DNA of 64,000 nucleotides. Origin: Actinomadura fibrosa. GTDB lineage: Bacteria > Actinomycetota > Actinomycetes > Streptosporangiales > Streptosporangiaceae. The stretch lies in the NCBI RefSeq assembly GCF_900659615.1, contig NZ_CAACUY010000012.1:1-64000 (forward strand), written 5' to 3'. Position 1 is the stretch's first letter. Each line of letters opens with the position of its first letter. The notes beneath the pieces were generated by a model, which did no database searches, had not been told where the DNA came from, and was given only the letters and a program-made list of their open reading frames with translations. The position numbers and the translations under genes were made by a program. Shown here piece after piece: positions 58,238 through 64,000 of the stretch.

Positions 58238-58674
58238 CAGGCCCCCCGCTCCACGATCGTGTTGTAGGTCTTGCAGACGAGCTCGCCCTCGACCGTCTTC
58301 ACGTCGGTCTCGACGACCATCTTCTCGTTGCTGCCGATCGACCGGATCTCGGTGATCGTCGAGGTGCACGTCACCACGTCGCCCGCGCGCAGGGGCCGGG
58401 TGTACTCGAACCGCTGCTCGCCGTGGACGACCATCGCGTAGTTGAGGCCCAGCGCCGGGTCGGCCATGGCGGGGTTGCCGAGCGACACCACGATCGGGAA
58501 CGTGGGCGGCGCGATGACGTCGGGATGCCCGGCCGCCTTCGCGGCCTCCGGGTCGCGGTACACGGGGTTGCGGTCGCCGATGGCGTCCGCGAACTCCTTG
58601 ATCTTCACCCGGCTGACCTCGTACGGCTCGCCGGGCGGGAAGCTCCGCCCGATGAAATCACGGTTGAGTGCCAT
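58237..58674 (-). CDS. MaoC-like N-terminal dehydratase subunit, HadA-like
   Basis: A 145-residue MaoC_dehydrat_N protein (MALNRDFIGRSFPPGEPYEV start; IGDRNPVYRDPEAAKAAGHP in the position where the catalytic motif would be, lacking the Asp-His dyad). Such subunits bind substrate and pair with a catalytic HadB. The ATG at 58674 follows GGAGGGACGG. It forms a coupled two-gene unit with the HadB-like gene and lies downstream of rpmG. Confidence 0.9.
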   Translation of the reverse strand: MALNRDFIGRSFPPGEPYEVSRVKIKEFADAIGDRNPVYRDPEAAKAAGHPDVIAPPTFPIVVSLGNPAMADPALGLNYAMVVHGEQRFEYTRPLRAGDVVTCTSTITEIRSIGSNEKMVVETDVKTVEGELVCKTYNTIVERGA

Positions 58675-58789
58675 GCAATCCGTCCCTCCAGGTCGAACTG
58701 GGCCCAACGGCCCCGGTGCCCGCGCCTACGCACATGCCTACTCGGTCTCGCGTCGGACGGTAACAGAACGACGTTCAGCCCGCCCCCCG

Positions 58790-59121
58790 CGGGTCGAACC
58801 GCGAGAGACGGGCTGAAGAAAGGTCGTGCAAGCGAGCAAGAAGAAAACCACCACGGCCGCGACCGACCTTCAGCGACCAGCTGCGAGGAGCTTCTTGAGC
58901 CGCAGCGGTGCCAGAGTCGCGATCGCGTGCGAAGCGCAAGTTCGAGCTTGCGAGAACTTGATCGCGAAGTGAGCCGCCAGGCGAGTTCGGAGCGATGCCA
59001 GCGATCGCGCGGTGCCCGTTGAAGGAGGGCCTTCAGGGCCCGACGCCGAGGGCAGTGCAATGAACACTGCGATCGCTGCTAAGTCCGTTGAAGGAGGGCC
59101 GCCAGGCCCGACGCCGAGGAC
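58790..59121. repeat. Repeat-rich structured intergenic region downstream of rpmG
   Basis: No protein is convincing. Two copies of a 35-36-base element stand at 59016-59051 and 59085-59119 (period about 69), sharing CCGTTGAAGGAGGGCC and CCCGACGCCGAGG. Copy 2 is flanked by CTAAGTCC/GGACTTAG (8-bp complement), copy 1 by TGCCC/GGGCA at the same position, so different bases keep the stem. Between them GCAGTG-N7-CACTGC forms a hairpin. GCGATCGC occurs three times (58919, 59001, 59069). Farther along are alternative hairpins CAAGTTC-N10-GAACTTG and CGCAAG-N6-CTTGCG sharing bases. Confidence 0.75.
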
Positions 59122-59286
59122 TTAGCGAGTCTCACGGTGGGGCCGGTGGGTGCGGCAGTTGGGGCAGTACTTCTTGATCTCAAGGCGGTCCGGGTCGTTG
59201 CGCCGGTTCTTCCGCGTGATGTAGTTGCGGTGCTTGCACTCCTGGCAGGCCAGCGTGATCTTCGGCCGTACGTCGGTGGCAGCCAC
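59122..59286 (-). CDS. rpmG: 50S ribosomal protein L33
   Basis: A 54-residue L33, starting at GTG ([20 protein letters not shown]) with AAAGG about ten bases upstream. CQEC and CPNC (about residues 14-17 and 41-44) show it to be the zinc-binding (C+) form. The start at 59286 gives the family length; upstream codons are not conserved. Its TAA stop is the first base group of the stem enclosing repeat copy 2. Confidence 0.96.
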   Translation of the reverse strand: MAATDVRPKITLACQECKHRNYITRKNRRNDPDRLEIKKYCPNCRTHRPHRETR

Positions 59287-59367
59287 GATGGAGTGCCTTT
59301 CTGGGCTAGGGACATGGACTACGTGCGGCCGCCCCGGGGAGGGCGGCCGGCGTTTCGACCCAGGCCT

Positions 59368-59393
59368 TCTCACCCCCGGGACCGGGGGTGAGA
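59368..59393 (-). terminator. Hairpin between tRNA-Met and rpmG
   Basis: TCTCACCCCCGG and CCGGGGGTGAGA, nearly loop-less perfect inverted repeat, 12 bases after the tRNA-Met 3' end; terminator or processing signal. Confidence 0.55.
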
Positions 59394-59404
59394 GACATGG
59401 GTAG

Positions 59405-59478
59405 TAGCGAGGGCCGGACTTGAACCGGCGACACAGCGATTATGAGCCGCTTGCTCTGCCTGACTGAGCTACCCCGCC
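59405..59478 (-). tRNA. tRNA-Met (anticodon CAT, elongator type)
   Basis: Acceptor GGCGGGG pairs with CCTCGCT (two G-U pairs), D-arm AGCTCAGTCAGGCAGAGC, anticodon stem AGCGG/TCGCT with loop CTCATAA, T-arm GCCGG-TTCAAGT-CCGGC, discriminator A, CCA not encoded. It lacks initiator features, and tRNA-Met next to rpmG is the usual actinobacterial order; tRNA-Ile with lysidine CAT is less likely. A -10-like TATCCT lies at 59511-59506. Confidence 0.9.
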
Positions 59479-59511
59479 GTGATGGTCGGTGTGGACCGGA
59501 TTGAAAGGATA

Positions 59512-59827
59512 CCGGATGCGCACCGAAGCCTGGGAACGCCGAGTCCCGGACCTTGATCGGGGACTGTGCTCCCGGCTTCCCGGGCCGTGCCCCAGGCTAC
59601 CCGCTGTGCCGGTGACCTGCGAAACGCCCTCCTGGAACCGGTGGGACGGTATCACAGGGCCTGCGAGGGAGCGAATCAAGGCGCCCGCGCCGGAACGCCC
59701 GGGACGCCCGCGACCGCTGTGACGCGCGATGCGTTCGAAAGGCGCACCCGCCACCCGGCTGCCACGAAGGCGAACCGGCCGCCATGGGGGGCGATCCGGT
59801 CGCCGGAACGGTCGCAGGAACGACGAA
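59512..59827. other. Intergenic stretch between tRNA-Met and tRNA-Thr
   Basis: About 320 bases with no supported gene. Short open frames exist on both strands but none has a ribosome site or recognisable product. Confidence 0.5.
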
Positions 59828-59857
59828 GGCCGCCGTCCGATTTCTCGGATGGCGGCC
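59828..59857 (-). terminator. Terminator after tRNA-Thr
   Basis: GGCCGCC/GGCGGCC plus TCCGA/TCGGA with one G-U between, loop TTTC; it lies 10 bases after the tRNA-Thr 3' end. Confidence 0.7.
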
Positions 59858-59866
59858 GTGGTGCCG

Positions 59867-59942
59867 TGGAGCCCCTTTACGGAATCGAACCGTAGACCTT
59901 CTCCTTACCATGGAGACGCTCTGCCGACTGAGCTAAAGGGGC
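59867..59942 (-). tRNA. tRNA-Thr (anticodon GGT), CCA encoded
   Basis: Acceptor GCCCCTT/AAGGGGC, anticodon stem TCTCC/GGAGA with loop ATGGTAA (anticodon GGT), T-arm TACGGTTCGATTCCGTA, discriminator T and an encoded CCA (59869-59867). A promoter-like pair TTCGCA (59993-59988) - 18 bp - TATGGT (59969-59964) stands upstream. Confidence 0.96.
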
Positions 59943-59963
59943 TTGCGTCGTTCGCGCAGTGAA

Positions 59964-59993
59964 ACCATACAGCCTCCGGCCACCGCATGCGAA
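59964..59993 (-). promoter_or_regulatory. Putative tRNA-Thr promoter
   Basis: TTCGCA, 18-bp spacer, TATGGT on the minus strand; predicted start about 15 bases before the mature tRNA. Confidence 0.5.
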
Positions 59994-60030
59994 TTCGTTT
60001 GCCCCACCGCCGAGCCGACGGCGTCGCGCG

Positions 60031-60072
60031 GGTCAGCGCAGCAGGTTCCGCCGGTCAGCGCAGCAGGTTCCG
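60031..60072. repeat. 20-bp tandem duplication at the 3' end of the acyl-CoA dehydrogenase gene
   Basis: GGTCAGCGCAGCAGGTTCCG occurs at 60031-60050 and 60053-60072, separated by two bases. The second copy contains the stop codon and last codons of the gene; the first copy repeats them downstream. Confidence 0.9.
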
Positions 60073-61182
60073 GGCGATGACGAGCTGCTGGATCTGGCTC
60101 GTCCCCTCGTAGATCCGGAAGAGCCGCACGTCGCGGTAGAAGCGCTCGACGGCGACGCCGCGCATGTAGCCCATGCCGCCGTAGACCTGGACGGCCCGGT
60201 CGGCGACGCGTCCGACCATCTCGGAGCAGAAGTACTTGGCGCAGGACGGGCCGAGCTTGGTGTCCTCGCCGGCGTCGTAGGCGCGGGCCGCCTCCAGCAC
60301 CATCGAGCGTCCGGCGTACAGCTCGGCCTGGGAGTCGGCGATGAGGCCCTGGATGAGCTGGTACTCGCCGATGACGCTGCCGCCCTGGCTGCGCTCCTTG
60401 GCGTAGGCGACGGTCTCGTCCAGGATCCGCTGGGCGAGTCCGACGCAGACGGCGGAGATGCTCAGCCGCCCGTGCGCGAGGGACGCCATGGCGGTGCGGA
60501 AGCCGGTGCCCTCGGTCCCGACCATGGCGTCGGCGGGGACGCGGACGCCGTCGAAGAACACCTCGGCGGTGTGCGCGCCGCGCTGGCCCATCTTCTCGTC
60601 GGCGGGGCCGACCTTGAGCCCGGCGGCGCCCTTCTCGACGAGGAAGGTGGAGATGCCGCGGGAGCCGGCGCCGCCCGTCCGGGCGAAGACCATGAAGACG
60701 TCGGCCTCGGGGGCGTTGGTGATGAACCGCTTGGCGCCGCTGATGACGTACTCGTCGCCGTCGCGGGTCGCGGTGGTCGTGAGCGTGCTGGGGTCGGAGC
60801 CCGCCTCGGCCTCGGTGAGCGCGAACGCCCCGACGATCTCGCCGGACGCGAGCCGCGGCAGCCAGGCGTCCTTCTGGGCGTCGGTGCCGGCGTGCACGAG
60901 GACCTGCCCGGCGATGCCGTTGCTGGTGCCGAACATGGAGCGGAACGCGGGGCTGGCGTAGCCGATCTCGAAGACGAGCCGCACCTCCTCGCTCAGCGAG
61001 AGCCCGAGGCCGCCGTACTCCTCGGGCAGCGCGTAGCCGAACAGGCCCATGTCGCGCGCGGTCCGGCGCAGCGGTTCCGGGATCGCGTCGGTCTCCTCGA
61101 TCTCCTCCTCGCGGGGGATCACCTGGTCGCGGACGAAGCTGCGGACGGCCGTGAGGACGTCGGCGAAATCCTGTGACTCCAT
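60055..61182 (-). CDS. Acyl-CoA dehydrogenase
   Basis: A 375-residue FAD enzyme oxidising acyl-CoA to enoyl-CoA. Family signatures: ALTEAEAGSDPSTLTTTA (about 124-140) and QVYGGMGYMRGVAVERFYRD near the C-terminus (given in part: YGGMGYMRG), with the catalytic Glu region IYEGTSQIQQLVIAR. ATG at 61182 (MESQDFADVL) is chosen over ATG 61191, which overlaps a palindrome ATTCTAGAAT (61190-61199). It is divergent from an unknown gene at 61262. The 3' end is duplicated downstream. Confidence 0.93.
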   Translation of the reverse strand: MESQDFADVLTAVRSFVRDQVIPREEEIEETDAIPEPLRRTARDMGLFGYALPEEYGGLGLSLSEEVRLVFEIGYASPAFRSMFGTSNGIAGQVLVHAGTDAQKDAWLPRLASGEIVGAFALTEAEAGSDPSTLTTTATRDGDEYVISGAKRFITNAPEADVFMVFARTGGAGSRGISTFLVEKGAAGLKVGPADEKMGQRGAHTAEVFFDGVRVPADAMVGTEGTGFRTAMASLAHGRLSISAVCVGLAQRILDETVAYAKERSQGGSVIGEYQLIQGLIADSQAELYAGRSMVLEAARAYDAGEDTKLGPSCAKYFCSEMVGRVADRAVQVYGGMGYMRGVAVERFYRDVRLFRIYEGTSQIQQLVIARNLLR

Positions 61183-61189
61183 GGTTCCC

Positions 61190-61199
61190 ATTCTAGAAT
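61190..61199. promoter_or_regulatory. Palindrome at the acyl-CoA dehydrogenase start
   Basis: ATTCTAGAAT, a perfect 10-base palindrome in an AT-rich patch between the divergent genes at 61182 and 61262. Possible operator; no regulator gene is adjacent. Confidence 0.3.
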
Positions 61200-61261
61200 C
61201 CAATTCCAGGATGCTGCCTCGGGTTCTCCCTCCTTCTGCCCGCTGTGCCAGGGTGATCATC

Positions 61262-62302
61262 ATGAGTACGGCGTTCCAGCGGCTCTGCGACGAGCTCGTC
61301 CGAGCCTCCCTCGTCGAGGACCGCTCCTTCGGCGACCTCCTCCCCCGGATGATGCAGGCGGCCCAGTCCGCGTCCACCGCCGAGATGGACGCCGCGATGC
61401 CCCGGCTGGCCGAGGGCATCGCGGGCGCGCCCCCGAACCTCGGCGGCTGGCTCGCCGTCCTCGCCGGCGCCTGGATCGAGAACGGCGCCGACCCGGTGCC
61501 CGCCGGCCGCGCCGTCGTCGAGCGGCTCACCGACGTCACCGCGTCCGCCCTGGCCTTCGGCGAGGCCTGGGAGGAGGCCACCGGCGGCAAGCCGCCCGGC
61601 ATGGAGGACGCGCAGCCGTCCCAGCAGATCGTCGACACCCTCGCGCCGAAGCTCGGCGACGGCACGGTCGCCGCGATGATGGCGTGGTTCGCGCTGCCGC
61701 AGTTCGCGATGGCGGCCTGCACGGTCCTGTCGGTGTCCCCCGCCGTCCGCGCCGGGCTGACCGACCGCGACTTCAGCGCCTTCGCCGCCGGCCGCGCCGC
61801 CGGATACCACGGCCAGATGGAGTACGTCCAAGGGCTCCTGCGCGTCCTGGACGGCGAGCGCCTCCTCGTCCTCGACCGCGAGAGCCGCCGCGGCTGGACG
61901 GTCACCATCGGCGGCATCGGCGACAACTTCCAGCTTCACACCCTCCTCGCGGGCGCGCTCGCCGGCCGCCCGGGCGGCCTGCCCGGCACCCCGCCCGCGC
62001 CCGAGATCATCGCCTGCTTCCTGGACGCCGACGTCCCGCCCGGCCGGCCGATCATCTCCAGCCCGTGGAACCTCGTCGACGCGCACGGCGAATGGATCTA
62101 CAACGAGGGCGTGCCCGCCGACATCCCCGCCGTCAACGGCACCCGCGTCGTCGTCCTGGACCCGCCGTCCTACGAGCGGACGTTCCCGGCCGGGCGGCGC
62201 TTCCCGCTGATGCGCGCCACCTTCACGCTGGACGGCGCGCACCTGCCCGAGGACCTCGCCGGCTGGTGGCCCCACATCGCCCCGGCCAGGAACCCGCTCT
62301 GA
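61262..62302 (+). CDS. Protein of unknown function
   Basis: A 346-residue soluble protein without signal peptide or membrane span and with no domain I recognise. The N-terminal half is helical and Ala-rich (RLCDELVRASLVEDRSFGDL; AGAWIENGADPVPAGRAVVE); the C-terminal half has beta-rich segments (RGWTVTIGGIGDNFQLHTLL; RTFPAGRRFPLMRATFTLDG). ATG at 61262 is chosen because no plausible protein precedes it. Divergent from the acyl-CoA dehydrogenase; ends 30 bases before the convergent phosphatase-like gene. Confidence 0.75.
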   Translation: MSTAFQRLCDELVRASLVEDRSFGDLLPRMMQAAQSASTAEMDAAMPRLAEGIAGAPPNLGGWLAVLAGAWIENGADPVPAGRAVVERLTDVTASALAFGEAWEEATGGKPPGMEDAQPSQQIVDTLAPKLGDGTVAAMMAWFALPQFAMAACTVLSVSPAVRAGLTDRDFSAFAAGRAAGYHGQMEYVQGLLRVLDGERLLVLDRESRRGWTVTIGGIGDNFQLHTLLAGALAGRPGGLPGTPPAPEIIACFLDADVPPGRPIISSPWNLVDAHGEWIYNEGVPADIPAVNGTRVVVLDPPSYERTFPAGRRFPLMRATFTLDGAHLPEDLAGWWPHIAPARNPL

Positions 62303-62332
62303 TCAGAACCGGACCGAGGACGGCGGTGGCGT

Positions 62333-63070
62333 TCAGAAGCGCACCAGGACCGCGGTGGCGTCGTCGTACCGCTTCCCCCCGGCGACGGCCGCCGACGCCT
62401 CCGCGTCCCTGGTCCGCCTGACGAGCTCGCGCGGCCCCTCCCGGTCGAGAAGCCGGAGCAGCCCGTCCCAGTCCAGCCGCCCGAACCGCTCCACCAGCCG
62501 GGACGCGCCGTCGCTCAGCACGGCCGCCCGCCGCAGCCCCCGCACGGGAACCTCACCGGTCAGCCCCTCGTAGGCCGCTTCCGGACGCGTGCCCGCCACC
62601 CAGAAACCGCCCGGACTGTTCCGCGACCTCCGGACCGCCTCGAACGTGTAGCTCGGCAGCCGGTCGACCCTGTCGTCGCGGAAGACGAGCACCTCCCCCA
62701 CGTCCATGACGATCGGGGAGTCCGCCAGGACGAACCACTCCACGACGTCCTCACGCCGCCGCAGCAGCGACACGGTCGACGAGGGACTGTCCGGATTGCC
62801 CAGGTCGCACGTCGCCGTGTGCGCCTCCCCGGTCACCTTGATCGCCTCGGCCACCAGGTCCGGCAGCGGCTTGCCGTCCTCCAGCGCCATCCGCGCCGCG
62901 ATCTGCCCGCCGATCCGCCGCACCAGCCACGCCGGGTCGTGGCGGCACCCGCTGTCCACCCCCGGCGGCGCCGTCGCGCCGTCCAGCAGCACGACCCAGC
63001 CGGGGCCCGCCGCGACGAAGTCCTCGTTCGGACGTCCCGGCGTCGCCTCACTCACGTAACTCACCTGCAC
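62333..63070 (-). CDS. PP2C-like protein phosphatase (divergent)
   Basis: A 245-residue protein with a compact PP2C fold: motif 1 GRPNEDF (about 13-19), motif 2 VVLLDGAT, motif 8 LSDGAS and motif 11 YDDATAVL hold the four metal Asp residues, but the GG(H/G) after the second Asp of classical PP2C is missing. Probably dephosphorylates Ser/Thr proteins. Start GTG 63070 (or GTG 63064) is uncertain because an inverted repeat ACCTGCA-CGAA-TGCAGGT (63063-63080) covers it; ATG 63130 is an upstream alternative. Confidence 0.75.
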   Translation of the reverse strand: MQVSYVSEATPGRPNEDFVAAGPGWVVLLDGATAPPGVDSGCRHDPAWLVRRIGGQIAARMALEDGKPLPDLVAEAIKVTGEAHTATCDLGNPDSPSSTVSLLRRREDVVEWFVLADSPIVMDVGEVLVFRDDRVDRLPSYTFEAVRRSRNSPGGFWVAGTRPEAAYEGLTGEVPVRGLRRAAVLSDGASRLVERFGRLDWDGLLRLLDREGPRELVRRTRDAEASAAVAGGKRYDDATAVLVRF

Positions 63071-63080
63071 GAATGCAGGT
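63063..63080. promoter_or_regulatory. Inverted repeat over the phosphatase start
   Basis: ACCTGCA-CGAA-TGCAGGT, perfect 7-bp arms. It could be an operator or an mRNA hairpin controlling translation of the PP2C-like gene. Confidence 0.35.
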
Positions 63081-63241
63081 CTACCCGCTGGAACCCCGGT
63101 TTCGGTCCGAGTGCACCAAACCCTCACCATCCCGCCCACATGCCGCGGACCCGGGCAGCCAACGACGCGGTCACCGCTCGCGGACGTCCCGGAGACCACG
63201 CACGACCACTCCCGCACCGCGTTTACGGACACAATGGACCG

Positions 63242-63622
63242 ATGATCGAACCGATCGACCCGGCCCACCTCCCGGCACCGTCACCGGCCTACGCGCACGG
63301 CGCGCTCGTCGAGAACGCCCGCCGCACCCTCTTCGTCAGCGGCCAGCCCCCGTGGACGACCGACGGCGACACCCCCGCCGGCTTCGACGCGCAGTGCCGG
63401 CTCGCCTGGGCGAACGTGGTCTCCGTCCTCGCCGGTGCGGGGATGACCGTCCGGAACCTCGCCAAGGTCACCATCTACCTCTCCGACCGGCGGTACCGCG
63501 ACGCCAACGCCGCGATCCGCCACGAGGTCCTCGGCGACCACCGCCCCGCCGTCACGGTCATCATCACCGGGATCTACGACGAGTCCTGGCTCCTGGAGAT
63601 CGAGGCCGTCGCCATCGGCTGA
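63242..63622 (+). CDS. RidA (YjgF/YER057c/UK114) family protein
   Basis: A 126-residue protein of the RidA superfamily; true RidA deaminates reactive enamine/imine intermediates. Conserved FVSGQPP (about 31-37), the helix QCRLAWANVVSVLAGAGM and VTIYLSDRRYRD fit. The catalytic Arg of RidA (in the motif xRxAV near the C-terminus, here HRPAVTVI) is present, but other active-site residues were not checked. ATG at 63242. Convergent with and overlapping a MerR gene by 49 bases. Confidence 0.9.
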   Translation: MIEPIDPAHLPAPSPAYAHGALVENARRTLFVSGQPPWTTDGDTPAGFDAQCRLAWANVVSVLAGAGMTVRNLAKVTIYLSDRRYRDANAAIRHEVLGDHRPAVTVIITGIYDESWLLEIEAVAIG

Positions 63623-63981
63623 GGGTCGCCCTGCGCGGCCGCGAGCAACGCGTCCAGGGTCTCCTGCGACGACCGCAACCGGGTGATCGCCTCGGTGACC
63701 CGGGCGCGTTCCCGCCGCAGCCGCGTCACCATATCCGGACACGGCGACGGCACCATCCGCTCGCCCTCGTCGTGGAAACAGCCGAGCAGCGGCGCGATGA
63801 CCGCGGTGGGAAGCCCGGCTTCGAGCAGGGCCCGGATATGCCGCACCGCCGCGACGTCCGACTCGGCGTACTCGCGGTAGCCGTTCCCCGACCGGACGGG
63901 CCTGAGCAGCCCCTGCTCCTCGTAGTAGCGCAGCAGCCGCCTGCTCACCCCCGTCACGGCGGCGAGCTCACCGATCCGCAT
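63574..63981 (-). CDS. MerR-family transcriptional regulator
   Basis: A 135-residue regulator with an N-terminal winged HTH (MRIGELAAVTGVSRRLLRYY, EEQGLLRPVRSGNGYR) and a coiled coil (RLRRERARVTEAITRL). Two Cys (LLGCFHDEGERM, PSPCPDM) lie between them; such Cys pairs are frequent in actinomycete MerR-like proteins but metal sensing is not shown. Its last 49 bases overlap the 3' end of the RidA-family gene on the other strand. ATG at 63981; promoter lies beyond the window edge. Confidence 0.92.
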   Translation of the reverse strand: MRIGELAAVTGVSRRLLRYYEEQGLLRPVRSGNGYREYAESDVAAVRHIRALLEAGLPTAVIAPLLGCFHDEGERMVPSPCPDMVTRLRRERARVTEAITRLRSSQETLDALLAAAQGDPQPMATASISRSQDSS

Positions 63982-64000
63982 GCCGTCCTCCGCTTGACCC

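Noticed and set aside
58870..59067. 65-codon frame downstream of rpmG
   Set aside because: It runs through the structured repeats and has no clear ribosome site; repeat structure explains the conservation better.
58919..59076. Three GCGATCGC sites as a HIP1-like iterated palindrome
   Set aside because: HIP1 is a cyanobacterial feature; three sites in 160 bases here are within the repeat-rich segment and not seen elsewhere in the window by eye.
59405..59478. tRNA-Ile (lysidine CAT) or initiator tRNA
   Set aside because: Acceptor and D-arm features and the location beside rpmG fit elongator tRNA-Met; the initiator mismatch is absent.

Overview
The window is a 64 kb piece of a very GC-rich actinomycete chromosome carrying the ribosomal-protein / RNA-polymerase superlocus, almost all of it on the minus strand. 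Codon use with G or C in nearly every third position, the gene order rpmG - MaoC pair - tRNA-Trp - secE - nusG - rplK - rplA - rplJ - rplL - (mce) - rpoB - rpoC - rpsL - rpsG - fusA - tuf - rpsJ..., and families largely confined to actinomycetes (XRE/DUF5753 with DUF397, SigE-family ECF factor, MceA-F) fit a filamentous actinomycete. My best guess is Thermomonosporaceae (Actinomadura-like); this is an inference from order and style, not from a search.

Layout by coordinate. 1-8563: translation genes (rpsC partial, rplV, rpsS, rplB, rplW, rplD, rplC, rpsJ; tuf; fusA; rpsG; rpsL). 8564-11105: long non-coding stretch with the rpsL promoter, an A/C-skewed tract and a degenerate array of about 83-bp repeats. 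11106-20209: accessory genes: a tail-anchored Gln/Gly/Pro-rich protein, aldo/keto reductase, Lrp/AsnC regulator, PCMT-like methyltransferase, secreted propeller-like protein, a WhiJ/AbaA-type triad (triplicated DUF397 protein, XRE regulator, HATPase protein) and small secreted proteins. 20400-27760: rpoC and rpoB, whose rifampicin region carries Asn in place of the usual Ser. 28167-40372: a complete mce lipid-import operon (ATPase, two permeases, MceA-F, two Mce-associated proteins). 40909-48196: rplL, rplJ with an attenuator leader, three LppX/LolA-like envelope proteins, rplA, rplK, nusG, secE, tRNA-Trp. 48476-57724: aminotransferase, an ECF sigma operon with its own ECF-type promoter, adenosine deaminase-like enzyme, TetR/MFS exporter pair with paired operators, a GDT1-family cation exporter behind a yybP-ykoY manganese riboswitch, murB. 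57812-63981: MaoC pair, rpmG with structured repeats downstream, tRNA-Met, tRNA-Thr, acyl-CoA dehydrogenase, unknown protein, PP2C-like phosphatase, RidA-family protein and MerR regulator.

The core genes make one functional unit: transcription (RpoB/RpoC/NusG), translation (ribosomal proteins, EF-Tu, EF-G, tRNAs) and protein export (SecE). The mce operon sits between rplL and rpoB, where mycobacteria keep the lone MceG/Mkl ATPase, so the window may show an undivided form of that import system.

Best candidates for undescribed biology: the 83-bp repeat array upstream of rpsL; two structured repeats behind rpmG whose closing stems differ but stay complementary; the triplicated DUF397 protein in its triad; the tail-anchored Gln-rich protein with repeated acidic-x-Thr-hydrophobic motifs; and the natural Ser-to-Asn (plus Phe-to-Met) changes in the RpoB rifampicin region. 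No insertion sequence, phage, CRISPR array or rRNA was seen.
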